Assembly: GCA_035358715.1 (NCBI GenBank)
Contig: DAOPPX010000009.1
Coordinates: forward strand, 1 to 64,000
Reading direction: 5' to 3'
Length of the DNA: 64,000 nucleotides
Origin: UBA8199 sp035358715
GTDB taxonomy: Bacteria; Verrucomicrobiota; Verrucomicrobiia; Limisphaerales; UBA8199
Made by a program: the position numbers and the translations under genes. Shown piece after piece: positions 35,335-43,200 of the stretch (the first letter of the stretch is position 1; the number at the start of each line of letters is the position of its first letter). The notes under the pieces are model-generated. The model was not told the DNA's origin. It ran no database searches and saw only the letters and a list, made by a program, of their open reading frames with translations.

Positions 35335-35552
35335 TCAGAGCAGACCGACGAACTCTGCTTTGGTCAGGCCCGCTTCGCGGATGAGGGCGCGCAGGGTTCC
35401 TTTGGCTAACTCGCGGTGGTTGGGCACCGTGAGCCGGCGCATTTGCGGATGGCGCAGGATGAAGTGGCTGCGGTTTGATGATCCACCGCGTAGCCCAGCT
35501 TCTGAAAGGCGCGGAGGGCATCCTGCCCGGAGCAAGCTGGCAGGCGGCTCAT
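35335..35552 (-). pseudogene. hicA: HicA toxin gene broken by a single-base frameshift
   Basis: The reading frame from ATG 35552 encodes MSRLPACSGQDALRAFQKLG and then YAVDHQT, a good HicA N-terminus. The frame is then lost and stops at an early TAG. In the neighbouring frame the protein continues GSHFILRHPQMRRLTVPNHR and ends AKAEFVGLL-like at 35335, giving the rest of HicA, including the catalytic histidine of GSH. One base is missing near 35470-35473 (ACCGCAGCC where ACCGGCAGCC would restore the frame). Combined length, about 72 residues, is normal for the mRNA-cleaving HicA toxin. ATG overlaps the hicB stop (ATGA), the usual hicBA coupling. It is either a real inactivation or a sequencing error. 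Confidence 0.8.
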
Positions 35553-35761
35553 GCGGGAATCTCGACAATCTCCTCGGTGATGGGAAGCGGCACCGGCTCC
35601 CCGTGTTTCTTGAGGCTGGCCAGATACCCGGTCATAGCGTCCTTGATATTGGCCAAAGCTTCCGATCGCGTTTTACCCTGCGAGATACAGCCTGGTAGTG
35701 ATGGGCATTCCGCCACAAACACGCCGTCCTCGTCCGCCTCGACCACCACTCGGTATTTCAT
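35549..35761 (-). CDS. hicB: HicB-family antitoxin
   Basis: A 70-residue protein with the compact HicB fold: KYRVVVEADEDGVFVAECP, then LPGCISQGKTRSEALANIKD and GYLASLKKHG. HicB proteins of this short type neutralise HicA by masking its RNase site and often repress their own promoter, although this one lacks a separate C-terminal DNA-binding domain. It lies upstream of the frameshifted hicA and overlaps it by 4 bases, the typical order for this subtype. If hicA is truly broken, the antitoxin is orphaned. Confidence 0.88.
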   Translation of the reverse strand: MKYRVVVEADEDGVFVAECPSLPGCISQGKTRSEALANIKDAMTGYLASLKKHGEPVPLPITEEIVEIPA

Positions 35762-35914
35762 GTCCCCAATCTGGAACTGTTGGCCGGGAAAGTCAAAGAC
35801 TGCATTGACCCTTCTGCCTTCTGCCTCCCACTCTCACCCCTTAACCGCCCGGCCAGGACAACTTGGATTCGCCACGCAGTTGCTCTCTGCCGGCCACAAC
35901 ACTATACTTCGTGC

Positions 35915-36055
35915 ATGAGTGCGACCGCCGAAGCATTATTGGAGCAGTTCCGCAAACTGCCTCCTGTGGAGCAGCAGGAAATCCTGCAAATAACGACATC
36001 CCGGTCGGCATCATCGGTATTGGCGCTTGGGCGGCATGCGGCTGACACCGCATGA
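35915..36055 (+). CDS. 46-residue antitoxin-like small protein, probably a remnant
   Basis: ATG 35915 opens a 46-codon frame beginning MSATAEALLEQFRKLPPVEQ. The SATAEALLEQFRKLPPxEQxEI pattern resembles the N-terminus of small addiction-module proteins that accompany RelE-like toxins. After about residue 25 the sequence becomes Ser/Arg-rich and unlike any family, suggesting truncation or a frameshift. Its TGA overlaps the next ATG (36052), so it could couple to that gene. Its function is not established. Confidence 0.4.
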   Translation: MSATAEALLEQFRKLPPVEQQEILQITTSRSASSVLALGRHAADTA

Positions 36056-36717
36056 CCTCGCGCTCCACTCTGCCGATCCTGTTGCCCTGTCTGGCGGCGG
36101 CGGGTCTTATGATGCTCGCGCTCACCGCCGCGGCGCACACCTTGCCCATCAGTTACCTGCGGCTGGTCCCGGAGGCCGATTACCTGCACCTGGAATTGGT
36201 CTTCAACCCTTTCGAGCTCACCCTGATGCCGGAGGTGGACGAGAACAAGGATGCCGAGCTGGACCTGGCCGAGCTGGCCGAGCACGGGCAGGTCGTGTCG
36301 GAGACCGTGGTTGGCGCGCTCAAGCTCAGCGCGGGCGGAACGGCGCTGCGGCCGGAGACGGCAGGCATGGACCCGGACCTGAGCGGGCACCACGTCCGCC
36401 TGCGCGCGCACTACAAGGTGGACGCGCGCCGGCTGCCGCTCACCGTCGAATCACACCTGCCCGCCCTCACCAGCCCGTCGCACCTGACACAGGTCACCTA
36501 CGTGAACGGCACAGAGCGGCAGCTCGCCCAATTCGATTCGCACTCGAGCCAGGTGACTTTCCAGCCGCCGGCACGGCCCAAGCCCGCCGCCGCGCAGACC
36601 ATGTCCCGCGGCCGGGCGGCGGCCAGCGTGGCGCTGCTGGCGCTGGCCGCGTTCCTGCTGGTTATCGCGGGCGCGGCGCTGGGTTGGTGCTTGCGGAGGC
36701 GGCGCGCCAGGTGGTAA
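36052..36717 (+). CDS. exported protein with C-terminal membrane anchor, unknown function
   Basis: A 221-residue protein with a signal peptide (LPILLPCLAAAGLMMLALTAAAHT), a soluble domain, and one membrane helix near the C-terminus (SVALLALAAFLLVIAGAALG) followed by a basic tail RRRRARW, so the domain faces the periplasm. The region VDENKDAELDLAEL resembles an EF-hand calcium loop (D-x-N-x-D-x-x-L-D-x-x-E). The opening ISYLRLVPEADYLHLELVF resembles the extracytoplasmic domain of HupE/UreJ-type proteins, without their membrane core. The alpha-mannosidase gene starts 38 bases downstream on the same strand. I do not assign a function. Confidence 0.65.
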   Translation: MTSRSTLPILLPCLAAAGLMMLALTAAAHTLPISYLRLVPEADYLHLELVFNPFELTLMPEVDENKDAELDLAELAEHGQVVSETVVGALKLSAGGTALRPETAGMDPDLSGHHVRLRAHYKVDARRLPLTVESHLPALTSPSHLTQVTYVNGTERQLAQFDSHSSQVTFQPPARPKPAAAQTMSRGRAAASVALLALAAFLLVIAGAALGWCLRRRRARW

Positions 36718-36755
36718 TCCTGCCCAGCCGCGCCATTAGCAACTACTACCGAATC

Positions 36756-39700
36756 ATGAGAACGAGAATGCCATTCTTAGCAAACACACTATCTGCTTTC
36801 GTGCTGCTGATCGCGGCGGTGACGGCGGTTGCAGCTTCCCAGCCGTCGCCGCTCTGGACCATCGGCACACCCGACGGCGCGGCCATGGAGCTGGCGCCCG
36901 GCGGCCGGGCGGAACTGACCTTCACGATCGGCCAAAGCGTTGCCAGCAAAGATTTCGCCGGCAGCCAGGCCGGGTCAATGGAATGGGACGGCAAGACGCT
37001 GGAGAAGCCATATCGCATCAAGTTCGACCTGGCGGAAGCGCCGCAGGGGCGCTACGAGCTCGTGTTGGACCTGATCTACCATTCCGGCGCGCCAGCGCAG
37101 TTCAAGGTCGTGGTGAACGACCGGACCGGCATCTTCCCGATCCAGCCCGTGGGCAAGAAGAGCGCCTGGGGCGAGGAAGGCAACGAGATGTTGATGGCCC
37201 GGCAGCGCCTGGTTGTGCCGATTGACGGCGCGTGGCTGCGGGCCAAGGGCAACCAACTGGTCTTGATCCCGCTCGGCATCGGCAGCCTGGGCTACGACGC
37301 GATCACTTTCCAGCCCGCGGCCGCAGCCCCCGCCGCCGCGCCGCGGCTGGAGCCGACCCTCTTCTTCCGCAAGCGCGACGCCAGGCTCAAGGAAGTGTGC
37401 AACCTGGTCGTGCCGTTCGCGCAGCGGTTCGAGCGCGCCGCCGCGACGGTGCAGCTCGGCAAACAGACCTTCACCACCACGCTCACCAACGCCCTGTACG
37501 ACTTCGGCCTGTGGGTGGAGCCGGTCGAAATCCCGGCGGTGGCGGTGACCGGCCAGGCCGAACTCGAAGTCGCGCTCGGCGGCCAGACCCTGCGCAACAC
37601 CCACGCCGTCCAGGCGGCCAAGCAGTGGAAGGTGTTCGTTTGCCCGAAGGTCCACAACGACGTCGGCTACACCGACCTCCAGCCGCACGTGAACGAGCTG
37701 GACAACCGCAACACCGACACCGTGCTCGAAATCCTCGCCCAGCACCCGTTCTACAAGTTCAACTTTGAGACCTCCTGGCTCGTGGACAACTACATGGATT
37801 GCCGGACCGCGCCGTTCTGCAAGCGGTTCTTCGACTACGCCCGCGCCGACCGGATCGGCATCAACGTGCTTTACCTCAATCTCATGACCGGCCTCTGCAC
37901 GGGCGAGGAGCTCTACCGCGCGATGTATTTCACCCACCGGTTGCATCGCGCCGAGGGCAGCGACTTCGATTTCGCCTGCCTCACCGACGCGCCGTCGCAC
38001 TCGTGGTTTCTGCCCACCCTCCTGCGCGACGCCGGCGTGAAGGCCTTCTCCAACGGCGCCAACCAGACCCGCGCCCCGATCCTGCACAACAGCGATCTTA
38101 ACGAGGACTCGCCCTACTACTGGGAGGGCCTGAACGGCGAACGCATCTTCATGTGGTACGCCCGCAGCTACGTTCAGCTCAAGCGCCTCACCGGCCCGGG
38201 GTGGGGCGGGGACATCTCGAGCGTCGAGTACCTCAAGCGCAGCGTGCCGCAATTCCTTGTGCGCTACGCCCGCGACAACTACGTGCCGGATGCCGTGATG
38301 ATTTACGGCGCTTACGTGGACAACGCCGCCATCCCCGCCCACGGCGAGGCTCCGGCCATCGAGAAATGGAACCGGGAATTCGAGTTCCCGAAGCTCATCG
38401 TCGCCACCGATGCCGATTACTTCAACTACGTGGAGGAGCATTTCGCCGACAAGCTGCCGGTCTATCGCGGCGATTGCGGCGCCTACTGGGAGGATGGCGT
38501 GGGCTCGACCATGCAGGCGACCATCAAGAACCGCGAGACGCAGCGGGTCCTGCCCGCCGCCGAGACCGCCGCCGCGCTGGCGTCCATCTTCGAGCCCCGG
38601 GACCGCTACCCGGCGCAGGATTTCCACCGCGCCTGGAACAACGTCATGTTCTACAACGAACACACCTGGGGCGCGCACAACAGCATCGCCCAGCCCGGCC
38701 GCCAGTTCGTGGAGCGCCAGTGGGAGATCAAGGAAAGCTACGCCACCCGCGCGAACCTCGATGCGCGCAGCCTCTTTGCCCGCGGCTGCAACCGGCTGGC
38801 CCAGCAAATCGCCGTGGACGGCAGCAGCATCCTCGCCTTCAACTGGCAGAACCGCCCGCGCACCGCCCCGCTGGAAATCGATCTCGGCAGCGGCGAGCAG
38901 CTCGTGGACCTGGCTGACAACAAGGTCGTGCCGATGGACATCTACACCGAGACGGACGGCTGGCGCAAAGTGCGCTTCGTGGCGCGCGACGTGCCGGCGA
39001 TGGGCTACAAAGCCTACGCCATCCGCGGCCTGGACCCGGCGGCGCACAAGGGCAACGAGAAGCTGGAGGGCGACACCATTGAAAACCAGTTCTACCGCCT
39101 GACGGTGGACGTCCAGACCGGCGGCCTCAAGAGCCTCTTCGACAAGAGCGCCAATCGCGAGCTGCTCGACACCGCTGCGCCCTACAAGCTCAACGAGTAC
39201 CTTTACGTGCGCGGCGGCGAGGGCTCGCTCATCCTCAACTTCACCTTCGGCACGCCGCCCGCCAACCTCACCATCCACGAGCCGGAGCGGGCCACGATCA
39301 CCAAGGTCCGCAAGACGCCGCTGGGCCAGCGCCTGATCATTGAAACGAAGTCGAAGAACACGCCCAAAGTGGTCAGCGAATACCTGCTCTACGACGCCGT
39401 CAAGCGTGTCGAGATCGTGAACACCGTCGAGAAGGACGAGGTCCGCGCCAAGGAGGCCGTCTATTTTGCGTTCCCGTTTGCGGCGCAGACCCCGGCGATG
39501 GAATACCAGATTCAAAACGGCTGGTGCCGGCCCAACCAGGACCAGATGCCGGGCGCGTGCCGCGAGTGGTTCACGCCGCAGAACCTCGTCCACGTCCAGG
39601 ACGGCGATTTCTCCGTGGCCTGGTCCACACTGGATGCGCCGCTGGTGACCCTCACCGACATCAACCGCGGCAAATGGCTCGCGCACCTCCCCATCCGCAA

Positions 39701-40223
39701 CGGCCACGTCTATTCCTACGCGATGAACAACTACTGGTTCACCAATTACCGCGCGCAGCAAGGCGGGCGGTTCGTGTTCCGCTACGCCATCACCAGCGCG
39801 CGGGGCCTGGGGCGCGAGGAGCTCGCGCGGTTCGACCAGGACACCCGCACCCCGGTGCTCGCCTACCCCTTCCTGTCGTCTTTCTCGGCGGCGATCTCGC
39901 AAGCCGGCCGGCCGATGCCGTCGGGCGGCGGGTCCTTTCTGGCCTGCGACGCCCCGAACATCGAGATGGTCACGCTCAAGGAAGCCGAGGACGGCGAGGG
40001 CTTCATTCTGCGCTTCCGCGAAGTCGCCGGGCACGGCGGCGAGGCCCAGTTCAAGCTGCCGACCTTCCGCGCCACCGAAGCGCACCTCTGCAACGGCGTC
40101 GAAGTCAACCAGCAGAAGCTCGCCCTGTCGGGCGACACATTGAACGTCCCCTACAAGCCCTACGCCTTCACCACCGTCCGCCTGAAGCCCGGAAAACCCG
40201 CCACGAAGGTATCCGCCAGGTAG
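36756..40223 (+). CDS. secreted GH38-type alpha-mannosidase with N-terminal beta-sandwich domain
   Basis: A 1155-residue protein. A signal peptide (LANTLSAFVLLIAAVTAVAA) precedes a domain at ~30-195 resembling the lyase family 4 carbohydrate-binding module (RYELVLDLIYHSGAPAQFKV, GNQLVLIPLGIG). The GH38 core follows: KVHNDVGYTD carries the metal ligands H300 and D302, and LTDAPSHSWF places a nucleophile-like D411. The remainder is the beta-rich mannosidase C-terminal half (ENQFYRLTVDVQTGGLKSLFD is typical). GH38 enzymes remove alpha-mannose from N-glycans or other glycans with a zinc or other divalent ion. ATG 36756 is chosen because the signal peptide starts there, although the frame is open far upstream. 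Confidence 0.86.
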   Translation: MRTRMPFLANTLSAFVLLIAAVTAVAASQPSPLWTIGTPDGAAMELAPGGRAELTFTIGQSVASKDFAGSQAGSMEWDGKTLEKPYRIKFDLAEAPQGRYELVLDLIYHSGAPAQFKVVVNDRTGIFPIQPVGKKSAWGEEGNEMLMARQRLVVPIDGAWLRAKGNQLVLIPLGIGSLGYDAITFQPAAAAPAAAPRLEPTLFFRKRDARLKEVCNLVVPFAQRFERAAATVQLGKQTFTTTLTNALYDFGLWVEPVEIPAVAVTGQAELEVALGGQTLRNTHAVQAAKQWKVFVCPKVHNDVGYTDLQPHVNELDNRNTDTVLEILAQHPFYKFNFETSWLVDNYMDCRTAPFCKRFFDYARADRIGINVLYLNLMTGLCTGEELYRAMYFTHRLHRAEGSDFDFACLTDAPSHSWFLPTLLRDAGVKAFSNGANQTRAPILHNSDLNEDSPYYWEGLNGERIFMWYARSYVQLKRLTGPGWGGDISSVEYLKRSVPQFLVRYARDNYVPDAVMIYGAYVDNAAIPAHGEAPAIEKWNREFEFPKLIVATDADYFNYVEEHFADKLPVYRGDCGAYWEDGVGSTMQATIKNRETQRVLPAAETAAALASIFEPRDRYPAQDFHRAWNNVMFYNEHTWGAHNSIAQPGRQFVERQWEIKESYATRANLDARSLFARGCNRLAQQIAVDGSSILAFNWQNRPRTAPLEIDLGSGEQLVDLADNKVVPMDIYTETDGWRKVRFVARDVPAMGYKAYAIRGLDPAAHKGNEKLEGDTIENQFYRLTVDVQTGGLKSLFDKSANRELLDTAAPYKLNEYLYVRGGEGSLILNFTFGTPPANLTIHEPERATITKVRKTPLGQRLIIETKSKNTPKVVSEYLLYDAVKRVEIVNTVEKDEVRAKEAVYFAFPFAAQTPAMEYQIQNGWCRPNQDQMPGACREWFTPQNLVHVQDGDFSVAWSTLDAPLVTLTDINRGKWLAHLPIRNGHVYSYAMNNYWFTNYRAQQGGRFVFRYAITSARGLGREELARFDQDTRTPVLAYPFLSSFSAAISQAGRPMPSGGGSFLACDAPNIEMVTLKEAEDGEGFILRFREVAGHGGEAQFKLPTFRATEAHLCNGVEVNQQKLALSGDTLNVPYKPYAFTTVRLKPGKPATKVSAR

Positions 40224-40331
40224 CGCAGGGGTGCAAACCTGTCGTGGACGGGGAGGGCGCGCGTCCACGCGAGCCCTGATTTCCTCGGGGGCTCAAGGAT
40301 ATTTGGGCTCGCGCGGACGCTCGCCCTCCCA

Positions 40332-41312
40332 TCAAGGCTTCTTCAAGTGCCTGGCAAAGAAGTCCTCGATCTGCTTCATGCTCTCGGGACTGGTGAACAG
40401 GGCGCCGCCATGCTTGCCGCCTTTGAGCACCACGTAGGTTGCGTCTGCTCCCGCCTTTTTCAGCGCCGCGGCGAACGTCTCGCTTTGGGCGATTGGCACC
40501 GTCCGGTCCTGGTCGCCGTGCATGATGAGGAACGGCGCGGCGTTGCTGGAAACGTAGGTCATCGGGCTGGCCTTTCTGGCTTTTTCCTTGTTCTCTTGCG
40601 GGTTGCCGCCGAGCAGGTTACTGCGGGCGTCTTTCGCGCCCACCGTGAGGAAATCCGTGGGGCCATACCAGTCCACCACAGCCTGCACACGGCTGGATTG
40701 TTCCGCGTTGCCGCCCGAGCCCTCGAGGTCCTTGACCCCTGCCGTGGTGCCCAGCAACGCCACCAGGTGCCCGCCCGCCGAGCCGCCCCATGCGCCGATA
40801 TGGTCCGCATCCAGGCCGTATTTCCGGGCGTTGGCGCGCAGCCAGCGCACCGCCGCCTTGCAGTCGTGAATTTGGGCAGGAAAGGTCGCGTGCTGGCTGA
40901 ACCGGTAGTTCATCGAAGCCACCGCATAGCCCTTGGTGGCAAAGCGGAAGGCCGGCCCGTTGGTCTTGTCCCCACGTGTCCAACCCCCGCCATGCACCCA
41001 AAGGATCACGGGCAGCGGACGGGGCGCCTTTTCGGGAAGGTAAAGGTCCAGCCGGTTGCGCGCGTGCCCGCCCTGGACGTATTCCAGGTCCCGCAGCACT
41101 TGAACGTCCGGCAGCACGGGCCGGGCCTTAGCCTGCGGCGCGGCGGGGGCCGGCTCCAGGCCCAAGAGCGTGACGCTGGCCAGTGCCAGCAGGAGTGTTA
41201 AGCGGCCGGGCAATCGTCGGCGGGACGCGGCTGGGGTCACTTGGGGCCGCGCGGCCGCGCCAACCGCCGCCAGGTGGGAGCGCGCAAACGGACTATTGAT
41301 CAAGCACATCAT
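40332..41312 (-). CDS. alpha/beta hydrolase, carbohydrate-esterase type, secreted
   Basis: A 326-residue esterase of the BD-FAE/hormone-sensitive-lipase-like group. The oxyanion motif HGGGW is at 107-111, the nucleophile elbow GGSAGG places S178, and the likely remaining triad residues lie in HGDQDRTVP (D267-D269) and GGKHGG (H301). A hydrophobic export segment (LTLLLALASVTLLGLEPAPA) follows an unusually long basic N-terminal stretch of ~37 residues, so the true start may be internal. Related proteins remove acetyl or feruloyl groups from plant polysaccharides. It is convergent with the GH38 gene. Confidence 0.84.
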   Translation of the reverse strand: MMCLINSPFARSHLAAVGAAARPQVTPAASRRRLPGRLTLLLALASVTLLGLEPAPAAPQAKARPVLPDVQVLRDLEYVQGGHARNRLDLYLPEKAPRPLPVILWVHGGGWTRGDKTNGPAFRFATKGYAVASMNYRFSQHATFPAQIHDCKAAVRWLRANARKYGLDADHIGAWGGSAGGHLVALLGTTAGVKDLEGSGGNAEQSSRVQAVVDWYGPTDFLTVGAKDARSNLLGGNPQENKEKARKASPMTYVSSNAAPFLIMHGDQDRTVPIAQSETFAAALKKAGADATYVVLKGGKHGGALFTSPESMKQIEDFFARHLKKP

Positions 41313-41403
41313 AACCCCGGTATTTCATGTCCCGCACGAAATGTCAACAGGCCGGATTCGGGCGGGCCGCAGCACCTCCCGAGCCTGATTCTTGGCCAGG
41401 GTT

Positions 41404-42237
41404 TCATTGCCCGCCTCGCGCCCAATGGTCGAAGTGGATGAACTTCTGCCACAAGGGCGTGGTTCGCACATGGTCCTTTTCTGTGAGCGGCCAGTCGCTG
41501 CGGGGTTTGCGCTCCAGAAGGCCCAGGTCGGTCAGCGGCTTCAGCACATAGCCGTCCAGGATCCATTCTTCCTTGTCGTACTCGGACACCATCGCGGCAT
41601 GGAGCTGGTTGAGCACGCCCGGCAGCAGAATTTGTTCGGCCAGGCCGCCGACCGGTGTCCAGTCGCGGGCCACGTTGTCGAGGCGCCAGAGGATCACGGG
41701 CATGGTTTGCTGGATGCCGGGCACGTCGCGGAGGTGGAAATCGTAGTGGAGGTCGAACTTGAGGAAGTAGGCGAGGAAGAGCTTGCGGTAGAGCGCCCCG
41801 GCGTATGGATCCGCGCGCAGCTCGCGGCCGGCCCGGGTGAGCTGGAAGCGCTTGTTCCGCCGGGCGACCAGGCCGGCGCATTCGCTGACGATCCGGACCA
41901 CGTGCAGCGGCCACACATCCTGTTCGTTGAGGACCTTGCAGACCTGGAGGGTGATGTCACGGAAGCGCTCGGGCAGGATCAGCCGGTCGAACATCTGCCG
42001 CACGAACACGCGGTTGAGGTTGCCGGTGGCGGTGGTCGGGGTGCCGCCGGCTTCATCCAGCGCGGCGAGGAACAGGCGGGTATTTTGGAAGAAGGTAGCA
42101 GGCGCCAGGTCGGGCAGCGTGAGGTCCGGGCTGAGCCGCATCGGGCCGTCGGCGGAATCCCAGTCGGCGACGAGCAGGCGGCGCAGGAAGGTGTCGAAGG
42201 CCTCACGGCTGCCGGGTTCGGGAGCGAATTGGATCAT
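41404..42237 (-). CDS. uncharacterised protein with a winged-helix-like segment
   Basis: A 277-residue soluble protein I cannot place in a named family. It has no signal peptide or membrane segment. Residues ~115-145 (VVRIVSECAGLVARRNKRFQ then LTRAGREL) look like a winged-helix wing and recognition element. FLAYFLKFDLHYDFHLRDVP and WTPVGGLAEQILLP follow. Its ATG overlaps the TGA of the four-helix-bundle gene by 4 bases, so the two are translationally coupled and probably act together. The neighbourhood holds a decayed restriction-gene remnant, which hints at a defence-related locus, but nothing in the protein itself proves it. Confidence 0.6.
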   Translation of the reverse strand: MIQFAPEPGSREAFDTFLRRLLVADWDSADGPMRLSPDLTLPDLAPATFFQNTRLFLAALDEAGGTPTTATGNLNRVFVRQMFDRLILPERFRDITLQVCKVLNEQDVWPLHVVRIVSECAGLVARRNKRFQLTRAGRELRADPYAGALYRKLFLAYFLKFDLHYDFHLRDVPGIQQTMPVILWRLDNVARDWTPVGGLAEQILLPGVLNQLHAAMVSEYDKEEWILDGYVLKPLTDLGLLERKPRSDWPLTEKDHVRTTPLWQKFIHFDHWARGGQ

Positions 42238-42938
42238 AGGGTCGGGGGCGGGTTGGGCGGGTTAGTCTTTGGGGGCACAGAATTGGATAGATAGGACGGG
42301 TTGGGCCGCGGGGCGGCTGGGTTGGTCTGGATGGGCCGGTTCCGTTTAAAGGTGGGCCGGGGCGGCAGGGCGCGGGCCTGCTGCCGGGCCTGGTAGAGCC
42401 GCTCGGTGAAACCGCCCTGGCGCAGAAATGCCTGCTCCAACTGCCGGAGGAGTTGGTCCAGGAGGTAGTTGGTTTGGTGTACTAGGCAGAGCATGGTGTT
42501 GGCAGCCACCTCGGGCGGGGCGTTTTCGATATGGGACTTATAGGTCGTATAGGACCTATTTGGCGCATAGGCCAGGCGGCGCACCAGGTGGGACATGGGG
42601 TGGTCTTTGCCCCACGCTGCCAGGCCGCGCTGGCGCAGGAAGTCTTTGTAGTCACCCAGCAGTTCTTCCAGGCTGGCGCGCGCCACGCCCACCAGCTTCA
42701 GCTCCATTTTCTTGGACGTGCCGCTCACCTGGCTGCCCTCGGCGATGTTCTTGTTTCCGCTGCGCGCCGCCTGAACCATCTGGTCGTGGGTGCGGGACTT
42801 GGCGTCAATGAAGCGGTCGCAGAACTTCACGGTGGCGTCATACACCAGCACTGACATCTGGTAAGCTTGCAGGCCCGCGTAGCCTCCATGCGGCGGGATG
42901 AAGCCGGGCAGGTTTCCTGGATCGGGGGAATTCGTCAT
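42234..42938 (-). CDS. four-helix-bundle suffix-domain protein
   Basis: A 234-residue protein of the four-helix-bundle family related to Avd and S23-intervening-sequence proteins. FIPPHGGYAGLQAYQMSVLVY, the pattern VKFCDRFIDAKSRTHDQMVQ, and NIAEGSQVSGTSKKMELKL are typical of the suffix subgroup often found next to restriction-modification or retroelement loci. The last ~50 residues are Pro/Asn-rich, with repeats such as NPPNPPP encoded by low-complexity DNA. ATG 42938 is preferred; an alternative at 42971 would overlap the upstream hsdR-like remnant. A short palindrome of ATAGGTC/GACCTAT type interrupts the gene at 42540-42559 in frame. Confidence 0.78.
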   Translation of the reverse strand: MTNSPDPGNLPGFIPPHGGYAGLQAYQMSVLVYDATVKFCDRFIDAKSRTHDQMVQAARSGNKNIAEGSQVSGTSKKMELKLVGVARASLEELLGDYKDFLRQRGLAAWGKDHPMSHLVRRLAYAPNRSYTTYKSHIENAPPEVAANTMLCLVHQTNYLLDQLLRQLEQAFLRQGGFTERLYQARQQARALPPRPTFKRNRPIQTNPAAPRPNPSYLSNSVPPKTNPPNPPPTL

Positions 42939-42945
42939 ATAGGAC

Positions 42946-43035
42946 TCATTTTGACAGGAGCTTCTGGACATTGGCCATGATCTCCACGAGGAGAAGGGGC
43001 ACGACGAACTTGCGGCATGTGTCGGCCTCGGTCAT
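42946..43035 (-). pseudogene. remnant resembling the N-terminus of a type I restriction HsdR subunit
   Basis: ATG 43035 opens a 29-codon frame whose first residues, MTEADTCRKFVVP, closely resemble the opening of HsdR/EcoEI-type restriction helicases (x-EADTCRKYVVPKL). The next residues (LLLVEIMANVQKLLSK) do not continue that protein, and a TGA follows 8 bases before the four-helix-bundle ATG. This suggests a large internal deletion of hsdR. The match is short but distinctive. Confidence 0.5.
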
Positions 43036-43200
43036 TGGGATGGTTCCAACGAGTGGCGCCCCGGGAAGAGGGCTTGGCAACGGACCGATAGCTTTAAGAC
43101 TGTGCCGCCCATGGTGAAAAGTCGCGCAAGGATAGTGTGGACGGCCTGTGGGTACACGAAGAAAAGGCCGAAGCGCAACAACCGCACGCCGGGCCGGGCG

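Noticed and set aside
36027..36755. N-terminal extension of the alpha-mannosidase frame
   Set aside because: A complete small secreted protein is encoded in another frame here (36052-36717), and the mannosidase signal peptide begins at ATG 36756.
36975..40268. A ~1100-codon open frame on the minus strand opposite the alpha-mannosidase gene
   Set aside because: It mirrors the GC-rich codon pattern of the real gene, has no domain or start context, and is Ala/Val/Gly-biased as expected of an antisense shadow.
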